Notes: generated by a model not told the origin, from the sequence alone. A stretch of DNA of 64,000 nt from Sphingobacteriales bacterium (GCA_016721245.1 JADKIQ010000002.1:248001-312000), one strand, 5' to 3'; shown: positions 43,201-51,245, numbered from the stretch's first letter. A program made the numbers and translations.

Positions 43201-43735
43201 TTCCTTTGGACAACAAAAAATATTATATTTCTTAGGAGGTGTAGATACTTGGATAGCACCAAAATATGATTATAATATTCCGGTAGCAGAGAATCAGAAT
43301 TACGGTTTGCAGGCACCTGTTACAAATATGCGCGGATTGCCACAGAATACCAGAAACGGAAATAATTACTTGTTATGGAATTCTGAATTACGTATTCCTT
43401 TATTTTCTTTCTTTGCTAAGAAACCGTTGAAATCTGCTTTTCTGAGAGATTTCCAGCTGGTTGGTTTCTTTGATGCAGGTATTGCGTATAATTTTGCCAA
43501 TCCGTTTGATAAGAATAATGCGAAAAGTACCGAAGTAGTTACACCGCAGCCAAATAATAATCCTATAGTTGTAACTGTCGACTACTATCGTAATCCGTTT
43601 GTATTTGGTACAGGTGGTGGTTTCAGAACAAATATACTGGGTTACTTTATCCGATTAGACACAGGCTTTGGATACGATGGTTTGCAGTTTAATAAAAAAC
43701 CGGTATGGCATTTCTCATTAAGCAAAGACTTTTAG
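40226..43735 (+). CDS. TolB-like beta-propeller/outer-membrane protein with degenerate peptidase-MA domain
   Basis: 1169 residues from ATG 40226; a GTG 24 codons upstream gives a worse N-terminus. A signal-like hydrophobic segment (FLKTLTFFSLLTTQYSLLFS) precedes QVQFGQNRVQYHAFDWQYYN. Residues ~40-300 resemble the peptidase-MA-like domain of Bacteroidota TolB-like proteins, but where relatives have HELVH this one has RDLMKGLSDLYIRQ, so it is not expected to be a peptidase. A PD40/WD40-like propeller follows (~310-560), then a low-complexity linker. A C-terminal Bac_surface_Ag-like barrel ends in Phe (HFSLSKDF), the usual outer-membrane insertion signal. Function unknown; probably a large envelope protein facing the periplasm. 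Confidence 0.75.
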   Translation: MKKIDFCFYKNWYNKFQRFLKTLTFFSLLTTQYSLLFSQTTQVQFGQNRVQYHAFDWQYYNSDNFTIYFYPGGQEIGKFVWTTAEMKLKELDKQMDFHYRSRVDILVYNDITDLAQTNIGLGQEDYNIGGTAVLRDNKLFLHYDGNHRHLQRDLMKGLSDLYIRQMMAGSSFGQKIQNAIFLVLPDWYRNGLSAYMGEPWNTELDAKLKMYLQTAKKPDFNRLVGINPEFAGQSFWYMINEMYGREAIPNILYVTRVNHNINKGFVYSVNMTVEDLMRDWKEFYQSRYQIDNKDRDSTNGFTKTKIKKRNNNEIGDLKISTDGKYAAYAAFDGGFYKIFLQDLQTKKTKQVGKGGFRSDQYPFDKSYPILTWTKTGHKLAVISEKKDIIRLKQIDVDKNTKTKNNIIKFQKIYGADFTNNPNMLIVSGQNKGQTDLYLYNTGNSTTTQLNNDNFDDLNPVYVNWNGNDGVLFSSNRVEDKLYLENADTILPTQTLDLFYYDLNKRGTDLARVTETPFANEKAIGNYNETYYTFLSDENGISNQYVGTLDSFFVGKDSVETVINEETDSAQTIKQEVDVYKLKGVTFPVTDFSKGIERAGVSRQNSYFFFGANKRKTFLYAKQNIQEEELLNMKSFGLRVTSFRKFYKETALTASNYKKPVVANKNNSSPEKNTDTEITLDSFYSQPSKYTFESDYNSTILASNIQAQTKIDSTKVIEINDTVKTVAVEDEPPPFLQNTPVPVVSNENVERTTGKKIRILPYHARFTSDYVVTQLDNSIMTQNYQSYKQNGGQYNFPALGAMINFGVSDLMEDHKIIGGFRVPFDFKGFETYIKYINLKKRIDKSVLYYRRSDKLNFSVTDQNGNTRPFIYTGKTRTNYFETAFSYPFDITKSLRWSVSYRNESLDISYTDQISLALKDVKENWFSGRVEFVHDNSKEIQFNIYNGFRYKVYAEYFYNANEKKSNLFNIGFDVRHYQKVYRNIIWANRFAGASSFGQQKILYFLGGVDTWIAPKYDYNIPVAENQNYGLQAPVTNMRGLPQNTRNGNNYLLWNSELRIPLFSFFAKKPLKSAFLRDFQLVGFFDAGIAYNFANPFDKNNAKSTEVVTPQPNNNPIVVTVDYYRNPFVFGTGGGFRTNILGYFIRLDTGFGYDGLQFNKKPVWHFSLSKDF

Positions 43736-43776
43736 TACATAGCTCACAACTATTTAACCATAAACTATAGATTACC

Positions 43777-44649
43777 ATGTTATATTCCATGACCGGCTAC
43801 GGAAAGTCCAGCATTAAGCTCGGCGACAAATCCTACATTATAGAAATCAAATCACTGAACAGTAAATCACTGGATTTGAATTTTAAAGCAGTGGCAGAGT
43901 TACGCGGCAAAGAAATAGATATTCGTAAATTAATTTCCTCTCAGTTGATTCGCGGGAAAGTAGATTTGTTCTTTCAGGAAGAGAAATCAAACGGTATGAC
44001 CGGCGGACTGAATTTTAATCTGATAGAAAATTATTACCAGCAGCTGATGAAATTTTCGGAAGAAAAAAACATACCCTTAGGTGATGTAGTTCCGGCAATT
44101 TTGCGCTTTCAGGATATCAGTAAAGCCGAACTGGCAGAGTTAAACGACGACGATATTGTTGCCTTGTATAAAGGCGTGGAAGAAGCACTGAAGAATATTA
44201 TACAATTCAGAAAAGATGAAGGAACGCAACTGGAAAAAGATCTGATAGAAAGAATTCAGGCGATACAGCAATTGAAAAGTGAGCTGCAGCCACACGAAGA
44301 AAGCAGAATCGAAAAGCTGAGAGAAAAACTAAAACAGGATGTGGCAAATCACGTAACGGAAGGTGCCATAGATAATAACCGGTTTGAAGAAGAATTAATT
44401 TATTACCTGGAAAAAATGGACATCAATGAAGAAAAAGTGCGTTTGGACACACATTGCCTTTATTTTACAGAAACCTTGCAGGAAGATGTGATGGAAAAAG
44501 GTAAAAAATTAGGCTTTATCGGACAGGAAATCGGCCGTGAAATCAATACCATCGGTTCCAAAGCCAACGACGCCAATATGCAGAAGATAGTGGTGCAAAT
44601 GAAGGACGAACTCGAAAAAATAAAAGAGCAGGTACTGAATATATTGTAG
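43777..44649 (+). CDS. yicC: YicC family endoribonuclease
   Basis: 290 residues, the family's usual length. The N-terminus MLYSMTGYGKSSI and the C-terminal DUF1732 block (FEEELIYYLEKMDINEEKVR, LDTHCLYF, GKKLGFIGQEIGREINTIGS) are diagnostic. YicC is a stress-linked RNase reported to promote sRNA turnover in E. coli. It precedes gmk, a neighbourhood conserved across many phyla. The 88-base gap holds a 7-bp tandem repeat and a gmk promoter element, so transcription may be independent. Confidence 0.95.
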   Translation: MLYSMTGYGKSSIKLGDKSYIIEIKSLNSKSLDLNFKAVAELRGKEIDIRKLISSQLIRGKVDLFFQEEKSNGMTGGLNFNLIENYYQQLMKFSEEKNIPLGDVVPAILRFQDISKAELAELNDDDIVALYKGVEEALKNIIQFRKDEGTQLEKDLIERIQAIQQLKSELQPHEESRIEKLREKLKQDVANHVTEGAIDNNRFEEELIYYLEKMDINEEKVRLDTHCLYFTETLQEDVMEKGKKLGFIGQEIGREINTIGSKANDANMQKIVVQMKDELEKIKEQVLNIL

Positions 44650-44691
44650 GAGTAAATTGTAAGGAATAAGGATAAATTCAGTAAAAAAAAT

Positions 44692-44719
44692 CTTACTACT
44701 TACTACTTACTACTTATTA
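44692..44719 (+). repeat. Four tandem 7-bp repeats upstream of gmk
   Basis: CTTACTA occurs three times in perfect tandem (44692-44712), followed by one variant CTTATTA. The array ends seven bases before the -7-like element of gmk and so covers the expected spacer and -33 region. Confidence 0.8.
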
Positions 44720-44726
44720 CTTTTTA

Positions 44727-44734
44727 TATCTTCG
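44727..44734 (+). promoter_or_regulatory. gmk -7-like element, three bases from ATG
   Basis: TATCTTCG is one mismatch from TAnnTTTG and sits three bases before the ATG, implying a leaderless or nearly leaderless transcript. Confidence 0.45.
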
Positions 44735-44737
44735 CAC

Positions 44738-45307
44738 ATGCAAAAAGTCATTATACTTTCCGGTCCGTCAGGCGTAGGCAAAAATACACTGGGTGACTTC
44801 TTGCTGCAGCAATTTCCTGAACTTTCTTACTCTGTTTCCGCTACCTCTCGTTCCCTCCGTAAAGGCGAACAGCATGGTGTGGATTATCACTTTATGAACA
44901 ATGAGGATTTTGAAGCGAAAATAAAAGAAGACGAATTGCTGGAATGGCAGGAAGTCTATGAAGGAATGTATTACGGTACGATGAAGTCGGAACTCGACAG
45001 AATCAACGAACTGAATAAATTCCCACTGTTGGTAGTGGATGTTTTTGGTGCGATTAACGTGATGAAAAATCTGAAATTTAAACCACTTTCTATTTTTATA
45101 CAGGCGCCCAGCCTGGAAATTTTGGAGCAGCGTTTAAGAACAAGAGGTACGGATTCCGCTGAGAAAATTACCAAACGATTGGAAAAGGCATCTGTGGAGA
45201 TGAACGAAGCCAGTCAGTTTGATTTAACCATCATTAATGATGATTTGCCGATGGCACAAAAACAACTCGAAGAAGTCGTCAACTACTTTCTCAAGTTCGG
45301 GCATTAA
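44738..45307 (+). CDS. gmk: Guanylate kinase
   Basis: 189 residues. P-loop SGPSGVGKNT near the N-terminus, GMP-binding SATSRSLRKGEQHGVDYHF, and the lid/adenine region RLRTRGTDSAEKITKRLEKA. It phosphorylates GMP to GDP with ATP, essential for GTP and dGTP pools. Downstream of yicC as in many bacteria. Its ATG lies directly after a -7-like element. A dispersed-type hairpin repeat follows its 3' end at 45341. Confidence 0.97.
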   Translation: MQKVIILSGPSGVGKNTLGDFLLQQFPELSYSVSATSRSLRKGEQHGVDYHFMNNEDFEAKIKEDELLEWQEVYEGMYYGTMKSELDRINELNKFPLLVVDVFGAINVMKNLKFKPLSIFIQAPSLEILEQRLRTRGTDSAEKITKRLEKASVEMNEASQFDLTIINDDLPMAQKQLEEVVNYFLKFGH

Positions 45308-45340
45308 TTGTCATTTCTAACACAGCGAGAATAAACCGCC

Positions 45341-45364
45341 GTCATTCTGAACTTGTTTCAGAAT
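45341..45364. repeat. Dispersed-type palindromic repeat
   Basis: GTCATTCTGAACTTGTTTCA and the following GAAT contain an 8-bp hairpin ATTCTGAA (45344-45351) / TTCAGAAT (45357-45364). The wording resembles short extragenic repeats seen in several bacterial genomes and is related in its GTCATT start to the cluster at 45837. No T tract follows. Confidence 0.5.
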
Positions 45365-45432
45365 CTAATTAAAAACTTTAACGAAACTATTTTTTACCTT
45401 TTATTGTTATATTTACTTGTAATAAGAAGTAT

Positions 45433-45819
45433 ATGGTAACTGCCATCACACATAAAGTAAAAGTAAGCGTAGAAACGTTTTTTCAGTCGGATTATTCCTA
45501 TCCGATGAGTCAGCATTTTATGTTTGCTTACAGAATCACTATTGAAAATAACGGCAACGACACGATACAGTTGCTGCGAAGACACTGGTACATTGTGGAT
45601 GCCCTCGGGCAGCGCCGCGAAGTGGAAGGCGAAGGCGTGGTGGGTGAGCAGCCGGTGATAAAACCCGGAGAGAAATACGAATACGTTTCCGGTTGTGATT
45701 TAAAAACCGATATGGGAAAAATGTACGGTACTTTCTTGATGGAAAAATGCCACGACGGAAAACTCTTTCACGTCATCATTCCCGAATTCTACATGACCGC
45801 TCCGGTGAAGTTGAATTAA
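45433..45819 (+). CDS. apaG: ApaG-domain protein
   Basis: 128 residues, the usual length. The family pattern is clear: KVKVSVETFFQSDYSYP, FAYRITIENNGNDTIQLLRR, HWYIVDALGQRREVEGEGVV, QPVIKPGEKYEYVSGCDLKT, MYGTF. ApaG forms a fibronectin-type-III-like fold. In enterobacteria it is linked with apaH and ksgA, but neither is present here and its biochemical role is unsettled; it has been connected with Mg/Co homeostasis in Salmonella. No operon partner; repeats flank both sides. Confidence 0.95.
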   Translation: MVTAITHKVKVSVETFFQSDYSYPMSQHFMFAYRITIENNGNDTIQLLRRHWYIVDALGQRREVEGEGVVGEQPVIKPGEKYEYVSGCDLKTDMGKMYGTFLMEKCHDGKLFHVIIPEFYMTAPVKLN

Positions 45820-45836
45820 CGTTATAGCGAATTCAC

Positions 45837-45940
45837 CGTCATTGCGAACGAAGTGAAGCAATCTCTTCAACGAATATCATTGCGAACGAAGTGGAGCTAT
45901 CTCTCCAACTCACCGCTATCTCGAACGCAGTGAGGAATCT
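45837..45940. repeat. Three related REP-like repeats
   Basis: Copies at 45837-45864, 45876-45903 and 45912-45940 share the frame TCATTGCGAACGAAGTGAAG followed by (C/G)(A/T)ATCT. The first two differ by a few bases; the third is more diverged (CTATCTCGAACGCAGTGAGG). They occupy the gap between apaG and the LRR-like gene. Similar sequences are scattered through many unrelated bacterial genomes. Confidence 0.75.
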
Positions 45941-45976
45941 GTTAATAATTTCCACTCAAATCTTATATATTTTTCC

Positions 45977-45984
45977 TATCTTTG
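45977..45984 (+). promoter_or_regulatory. -7 element of the LRR-like T9SS cargo gene
   Basis: TATCTTTG is a perfect TAnnTTTG match, 20 bases upstream of the TTG start at 46005. It supports that non-ATG start. No clear -33 element. Confidence 0.55.
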
Positions 45985-46004
45985 ATATATATAAACAAAC
46001 CTGA

Positions 46005-48380
46005 TTGAAATTTTCATTTAATATACTTACACTTTTACTGTTACTATTGCTGGCGAATAGAAACTTAAAGGCTGGTAGTTGTATACCTAATGGTACAATG
46101 GTTACACTTACAAGGCAATCAGAAGTTGATTCTTTTCCGATTAATTATCCGGGATGTGATGTTGTTGATGGAATTTTAGCAATTTCAGGATATAATATTA
46201 CGAATTTGGATAGTTTAAAAATACTTAAAAGAATAAGTGGTTTGCATATAGAGATTTGCCCTAACTTATTAAATTTGAAAGGACTTGACTCACTAAAAAA
46301 AGTTGACAATTTATATATATATGCAAATGAGTCTTTACTATCAATGCAAGGATTAAGTAATCTTGATACAATTGGAAATTTCGATGTGACAGATAATAAT
46401 TCGTTATTAAATTTTCAAGGATTAGTTAGTATAAAATATTGTAATAGTTTAAATATACAATTAAATGATTCCTTAATTGATTTCAGTGGTCTTAATAATC
46501 TGAAAGAAATCCAGAATGTTTATATAAGTGGGAATGATAGAATATTAAATTTTCAAGGGTTAAATAACCTTAGATATATATATAGTCTTAGTATTTATAA
46601 CAATAGGCTACTGATCAATTTAGAAGGATTAAATAATTTATTCAATTTAAATTATTTTACTATTTCCGGTAATGATGCGTTATTAAATTTAAATGGGCTG
46701 GAAAACATTACAATGTTATATCAACATTGTACAATTAGAGATAATAATTCGTTACAAGATTTTACGGGGTTGAATAATGTTATTCGTTTCAACGGAGCTT
46801 TAGATATATCACGTTGTCCATCTATAATTAACTTTTCAGGCTTAGGGAATGTATCTTTTATAGGTGGTTTTTATGTATTTGCTAACTCTAACTTAAGAAA
46901 TTTTTTTGGATTAAATAAATTAGATACTGTTGAAAATAATCTAAATATAGCTTTTAATCCAAATTTAAAAGATTTTGAAGGTTTGCAAAAGCTTTCTAAT
47001 CTTAAGAATGCAGGTATTACAATTTCTAATAATAATTCTTTGTGTACTGTAAATCAGTTGAATAAAAACTTACTCCTTAGCAGTCATTATAGTGTTGATA
47101 TAAGTAATAACCCAAATTTAAGTTGTTGTAAAATTCTCGATACAATATTAAATAATAATCAACTGACTACTAGTGTTTATGTTCATAACAATGCTACAGG
47201 CTGTAACGACACAACAGAAATCAGAACTATTACCACACAAAATTGCTGCTCTACAAAATATACTTTTCTAAAAGACACAATATGTCAAGGCGAAAGTGTT
47301 GTTTTTGATGGTAAAACACTAAGCTCATCAGGAACATATTATGATACCATTATTCTTGGTAGTATTGACAGTATCATTGTTTTTCAACTAATAGTTCGTT
47401 CAAAAACTTACCAAATTCAACCCAAAAATCTATGCATCGGTCAATCAATTACATTAAGTAATGGAAGGGTTATAACAACGGATGGTATTTATAAAGATAC
47501 TATTCCAAATTTTTGCGATAGCATTATTGAGTATCGTCTAAGTTTTTTAAATAATATTACTATCAATCAAAATCCTACTATTTGCAAAGGTAAAACCTAT
47601 ATTCTACCAAAAGGAAATACCGTTTCTGTTTCCGGCATATACAGAGATACGATTAGAAATGGCAACGGCTGCGACAGCATTATAACCACCAATCTCACTA
47701 TCACCAATCCAATTCCATTTACGAAACTTGTTTCAATTTGTGAAGGGCAATCTTATATACTTCCCAATGGCAATAAAGTAAATACCTCCGGTATCTATAA
47801 TGATACTTTACGAAAACCAAATACCTGCGACAGTATTGTGATCACCAACCTAAATGTATTTCCAAATAATTTTACGATTTCACTAAATGCAATGGATACC
47901 ATCGAATCGGGCAGTACGATAACATTGTTGCCAATTTATACAAGTGGAACCGCAGTAAACTGGAACTGGACACCGGCAACCAATTTAAGCTGCAGCACCT
48001 GCGAAAGCCCAGTTGCAAGTCCGATACAAACCACACTTTATGTTGTCAACGTAAAGGCTTCGGATGGATGCGAAGACACGGCGCAAACAAAAATTTTCGT
48101 TCGCCAAACAAATATTTATGTGCCGCAGGCTTTTTCTCCCAATAACGATGGTGTTAATGATTTTGCAGTGGTATTTGCTAGTAACCCCAAATCGTTCAGC
48201 ATGAAAATATACAACCGCTGGGGTGAACTGGTTTTTGAAAATAATGATGTCAACAACCCATGGAATGGTACATACAAAGGTGCGGATTGTCCGCAGGATA
48301 ATTACACGTATATTTTAGATGTTACCATGCAGAATGGTAAATCTTATCATAAACAAAGTTCCATTTTACTATTGAGGTAA
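46005..48380 (+). CDS. LRR/L-domain-like surface protein with type-B T9SS sorting domain
   Basis: 791 residues from a TTG start giving a good signal peptide (MKFSFNILTLLLLLLLANRN); a -7 element lies 20 bases upstream. Residues ~40-400 are about a dozen leucine/asparagine-rich repeats of 23-24 residues with NFQGLNNL-like cores, resembling receptor-L/LRR beta-solenoids. Four ~55-residue repeats follow (~430-625), each with C-x-G-x-S/T, then SGIYxDT and CDSI. A PKD-like Ig domain comes next, and finally a gliding-motility-associated CTD (YVPQAFSPNNDGVNDFAV, IYNRWGELVFENN, YTYIL). That CTD is the type B signal for export by the T9SS whose PorU and PorV are encoded 10 kb away. Probably a cell-surface or secreted adhesin; ligand unknown. 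Confidence 0.85.
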   Translation: MKFSFNILTLLLLLLLANRNLKAGSCIPNGTMVTLTRQSEVDSFPINYPGCDVVDGILAISGYNITNLDSLKILKRISGLHIEICPNLLNLKGLDSLKKVDNLYIYANESLLSMQGLSNLDTIGNFDVTDNNSLLNFQGLVSIKYCNSLNIQLNDSLIDFSGLNNLKEIQNVYISGNDRILNFQGLNNLRYIYSLSIYNNRLLINLEGLNNLFNLNYFTISGNDALLNLNGLENITMLYQHCTIRDNNSLQDFTGLNNVIRFNGALDISRCPSIINFSGLGNVSFIGGFYVFANSNLRNFFGLNKLDTVENNLNIAFNPNLKDFEGLQKLSNLKNAGITISNNNSLCTVNQLNKNLLLSSHYSVDISNNPNLSCCKILDTILNNNQLTTSVYVHNNATGCNDTTEIRTITTQNCCSTKYTFLKDTICQGESVVFDGKTLSSSGTYYDTIILGSIDSIIVFQLIVRSKTYQIQPKNLCIGQSITLSNGRVITTDGIYKDTIPNFCDSIIEYRLSFLNNITINQNPTICKGKTYILPKGNTVSVSGIYRDTIRNGNGCDSIITTNLTITNPIPFTKLVSICEGQSYILPNGNKVNTSGIYNDTLRKPNTCDSIVITNLNVFPNNFTISLNAMDTIESGSTITLLPIYTSGTAVNWNWTPATNLSCSTCESPVASPIQTTLYVVNVKASDGCEDTAQTKIFVRQTNIYVPQAFSPNNDGVNDFAVVFASNPKSFSMKIYNRWGELVFENNDVNNPWNGTYKGADCPQDNYTYILDVTMQNGKSYHKQSSILLLR

Positions 48381-48388
48381 ATTGCCTT

Positions 48389-48406
48389 CTTCCGGAACTC
48401 CGGAAG
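48389..48406. terminator. Palindrome between convergent genes
   Basis: Perfect hairpin CTTCCGGA-AC-TCCGGAAG. It lies between the stops of the LRR-like gene and the methyltransferase gene. There is no T tract on either side, so termination activity is uncertain. Confidence 0.4.
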
Positions 48407-48425
48407 TGTCTTTACGAGAAAAAAA

Positions 48426-49667
48426 TCAGCGAGATAAACAAGCCATATAAAATCCATCACCATCATATTCAGTAGGTAATAATTGTTGTGATTTTACTAA
48501 GCTGAATCCGGGATTGTTTTTCAAAAATGATTGTATCTGTAATTCATTTTCCTGTGGTAAGATACTGCAGGTCGCATAAATAAGCTGCCCGTTTTTATGT
48601 AGCAGGTTTTTATATTCATTCAGTAAACTAGCCTGAATGGTTTGGTATTCCTGTATTTTTTCTGATGTAACTTTGTATTTCAAATCCGCCTGCCGTTTAA
48701 AGGTCCCTGTGCCGCTGCAAGGTGCATCCATCAAAATAAAATCCAGATTTTTTAATTGTTTGACTTCTTTGAAGTCAATGATTTTAATGTTTTTACAACC
48801 AGCCTGTTCAGCACGCTGCTGCAGATTTCTTAAACGGGAAGCCTTGTAATCCGTGGCATAGATTTTTCCTTCATTATTCAACAAAGCAGAAAGATGTAGT
48901 GTTTTTCCGCCGGCACCCGCACATAAATCTAAAATAGTGATGTCTTTTAATTTCGATGTATCTGTAATCGAACTGTATAAAAATTCTCCAATTGCCTGCG
49001 AACCGATATCCTGAAATTCAAAAAATCCCTGATTATATAAATCGCTTTTCTTTAAATTATTTTTGGATAAAATTTGGATGCAATCCGAATTTTTCGCCAG
49101 TGATACAGGAACGACGCAATCCGTTGAAAATTCTACTTGCAGGTTTTTTAATTGTTCGACTAATGCATCTCTTGTTGTTCTCAGGGTATTCACCCTGAGA
49201 AACACACTCGGTTTGTTGTTCAAGGCAGCCGCAATAGAATGCCAATGCTCGCCGATACTATCCTGACAAAAATTATAGACAGATGCAGGATAGGATTGCT
49301 CAATCTGTTTTTCTGCAATGGGTAATTCGATTACTTTCAAAAGCTCATGTATCTCATCATTTGTTGCACCAAATATCTCCGGGTTTTTGATGCCGTATTG
49401 TCTGTTTAATAAACTAACCAAAATCAGATGTTTGTACATCGTTAATTCCGGATTGAAGATTTCCAGCTGATGATTGTATTTTAATTTCCAGCGTACAATA
49501 TCATACACACTTTCTGCAATCATGCTTCTGTCGCGTGAACCAAAATTTTTATATTGCTTCAGCAGAAAACCAACTTCTTTGTCCGCTACTTTTCCTTCTT
49601 CAAAAACAGCCTTCAAACAAATGATGATAGCATCAATAATAGGCTGGTGAATTTTCAGTTCCTGCAT
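48426..49667 (-). CDS. RsmB/NOP-family RNA (cytosine-5) methyltransferase
   Basis: 413 residues from ATG 49667 (MQELKIHQPIIDAI). Longer in-frame starts would overlap the upstream cupin gene. An N-terminal NusB-like helical domain (KNFGSRDRSMIAESVYDIVR) precedes a SAM-dependent domain with ILDLCAGAGGKTLHLSALL (motif I), ILMDAPCSGTGTFKR (motif IV) and the catalytic-cysteine motif ATCSILPQEN (motif VI). This two-cysteine architecture is that of rRNA m5C methyltransferases such as RsmB. The exact target nucleotide is not predictable. The gene is 10 bases downstream of the cupin gene. Confidence 0.92.
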   Translation of the reverse strand: MQELKIHQPIIDAIIICLKAVFEEGKVADKEVGFLLKQYKNFGSRDRSMIAESVYDIVRWKLKYNHQLEIFNPELTMYKHLILVSLLNRQYGIKNPEIFGATNDEIHELLKVIELPIAEKQIEQSYPASVYNFCQDSIGEHWHSIAAALNNKPSVFLRVNTLRTTRDALVEQLKNLQVEFSTDCVVPVSLAKNSDCIQILSKNNLKKSDLYNQGFFEFQDIGSQAIGEFLYSSITDTSKLKDITILDLCAGAGGKTLHLSALLNNEGKIYATDYKASRLRNLQQRAEQAGCKNIKIIDFKEVKQLKNLDFILMDAPCSGTGTFKRQADLKYKVTSEKIQEYQTIQASLLNEYKNLLHKNGQLIYATCSILPQENELQIQSFLKNNPGFSLVKSQQLLPTEYDGDGFYMACLSR

Positions 49668-49677
49668 GTTTATTTTG

Positions 49678-50136
49678 TTAAGATAGTCTGGTAAGTCGTT
49701 CGATAATATCCCTGTGTTGCGGGAATAATTGCAATAATTCCAATTGCTTTCCCATTTCAAAATCATCAAAATTAAAAGCCGGAATTACGGTGCAGCCACA
49801 TAGTGCAAAACTATGTTCCCCAATACATTCACTGGCAAACCAGTTGCCGCCCTTTACCACATGCTGAAAATGAAAACTCTTTTGCTGGTCGCTTAATTTT
49901 GTCTGATGATATATGCCGTCTTTGTCAATTTCATGGATAATGATATTATCACCATAGTACCAGTTCCATTGTTCGTCCGATTTTATTTTGTGAAAAGCCG
50001 AGAAATTATTTTTGACCAGCAAAAATAAAATGGAAGAAAAAGAAGGATTATCAGATAAAAAGGTACGCTTATAAAACCCACCTTCCGGATGCGATTCCAG
50101 TTCAAATTTTTGTATCAGCTCTCTCGCGGTAATCAT
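49678..50136 (-). CDS. Cupin_5 (DUF985) family protein
   Basis: 152 residues. ELESHPEGGFYKRTF near the N-terminus, SAFHKIKSDEQWNWYYGD and the terminal VIPAFNFDDFEMG are characteristic of Cupin_5 proteins such as yeast YML079w. These form a single beta-barrel that may bind sugars or metal. No confirmed enzymatic activity. Cytosolic. It starts 51 bases from the divergent proB leader and is followed 10 bases later by the RNA methyltransferase. Confidence 0.88.
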   Translation of the reverse strand: MITARELIQKFELESHPEGGFYKRTFLSDNPSFSSILFLLVKNNFSAFHKIKSDEQWNWYYGDNIIIHEIDKDGIYHQTKLSDQQKSFHFQHVVKGGNWFASECIGEHSFALCGCTVIPAFNFDDFEMGKQLELLQLFPQHRDIIERLTRLS

Positions 50137-50208
50137 TAAATTAATTTAAAATACAAAATGTAGTTCAACTCCAAATTTAGTATTACTTTGGATAAACTTT
50201 TACTATTT

Positions 50209-51243
50209 ATGCAAAAACCGATACTGGTTTTCAAAATCGGCACTTCCTCCATAACAGACTCCAATGGGAATCTGGATGAGATGGTGGTGCAAAGTGTAGC
50301 TAAACAGTTAGCCTCTTTGCATAAGGAGTATCACATTGTGGTGGTGTCTTCCGGTGCGGTGGGAACGGGAAAAAAATTCATAAAAAATTATGCAGGCAAG
50401 ATTGAAGAACGAAAAGCTGCAGCTGCCATAGGAAATCCTATCCTGATTTATAAATACTCGGAAGCATTTGCGAAATATAAAATACCGATTGCGCAAAGTT
50501 TGTGCGAGCGCGGGCATTTTTCCGACAGAGAAAAGTTTTTACAGTTAAGGGCTACCTACGAAGAACTCTGGAAAAACGGCATCATTCCAATAGCGAATGA
50601 AAACGACGTGGTGAGCTCGCGCGAATTGAAATTTTCGGATAATGATGAATTGGCCACCTTGCTGGCTGTTGGATTTGGTGCACAGTTGCTATTGATTGGT
50701 ACTTCTGTAGATGGTGTATTGGATGCAAATGGTAAAGTGGTTCGCACCATTGATAAATTCGACGATAAGATTTTATCGATGGCAACGAAAGAAAAATCGG
50801 CTGCCGGATTAGGCGGGATGATCAGCAAGCTCACCTTTGCTCACATGGCAACGAATCTGGGTATACGTGTCATTATTTTTCCTGCCAGAGAAAAAAATGG
50901 TTTGCTGAATGCCGTAAAGGAAAAGATTGGCACAGTTTGTATTCCTAAAATCGTTTCAAAAAATGCGCGACAGAAATGGCTGGCCAGCGGAAGTCTGGTG
51001 ATAGGAAGTATAGTGGTGGATGATGGAGCACAGAAGGCATTACTAAAACGAAAAAGTTTGCTGGCGGTGGGCGTCAAAAATATACAGGCTGCCTTCGAAG
51101 AAGGAGAAGCCATTGAGATGCTGGATACAGCCGGAAACGCTTTTGCAGTTGCTCGTGCTAAAATTTCTTCCAAACAATTACAGAAAAATCTGAAACAGCA
51201 GAATCTTGTGTTAGCGCATGCAGATGATATTGTGCTGATGTAG
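50209..51243 (+). CDS. proB: Glutamate 5-kinase
   Basis: 344 residues from ATG 50209; an in-frame TTG seven codons earlier overlaps a -7-like TTACTTTG. The amino-acid-kinase domain carries VFKIGTSSIT, VVVSSGAVGTG, PIANENDVVS and FSDNDELATLLAVG. A C-terminal PUA domain (~265-340; ASGSLVIGSIVVDDGAQKAL) is present, as in the full-length bacterial enzyme. It phosphorylates glutamate in the first step of proline synthesis, normally under proline feedback. proA lies 1.1 kb downstream on the same strand but is separated by an MBL gene on the other strand, so the two cannot form a simple operon. Two bases separate its stop from that of the convergent MBL gene. Confidence 0.96.
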   Translation: MQKPILVFKIGTSSITDSNGNLDEMVVQSVAKQLASLHKEYHIVVVSSGAVGTGKKFIKNYAGKIEERKAAAAIGNPILIYKYSEAFAKYKIPIAQSLCERGHFSDREKFLQLRATYEELWKNGIIPIANENDVVSSRELKFSDNDELATLLAVGFGAQLLLIGTSVDGVLDANGKVVRTIDKFDDKILSMATKEKSAAGLGGMISKLTFAHMATNLGIRVIIFPAREKNGLLNAVKEKIGTVCIPKIVSKNARQKWLASGSLVIGSIVVDDGAQKALLKRKSLLAVGVKNIQAAFEEGEAIEMLDTAGNAFAVARAKISSKQLQKNLKQQNLVLAHADDIVLM

Positions 51244-51245
51244 CT

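Noticed and set aside
48389..48406. Perfect hairpin as a confident intrinsic terminator
   Set aside because: No T tract on either strand; retained only as a low-confidence hairpin.
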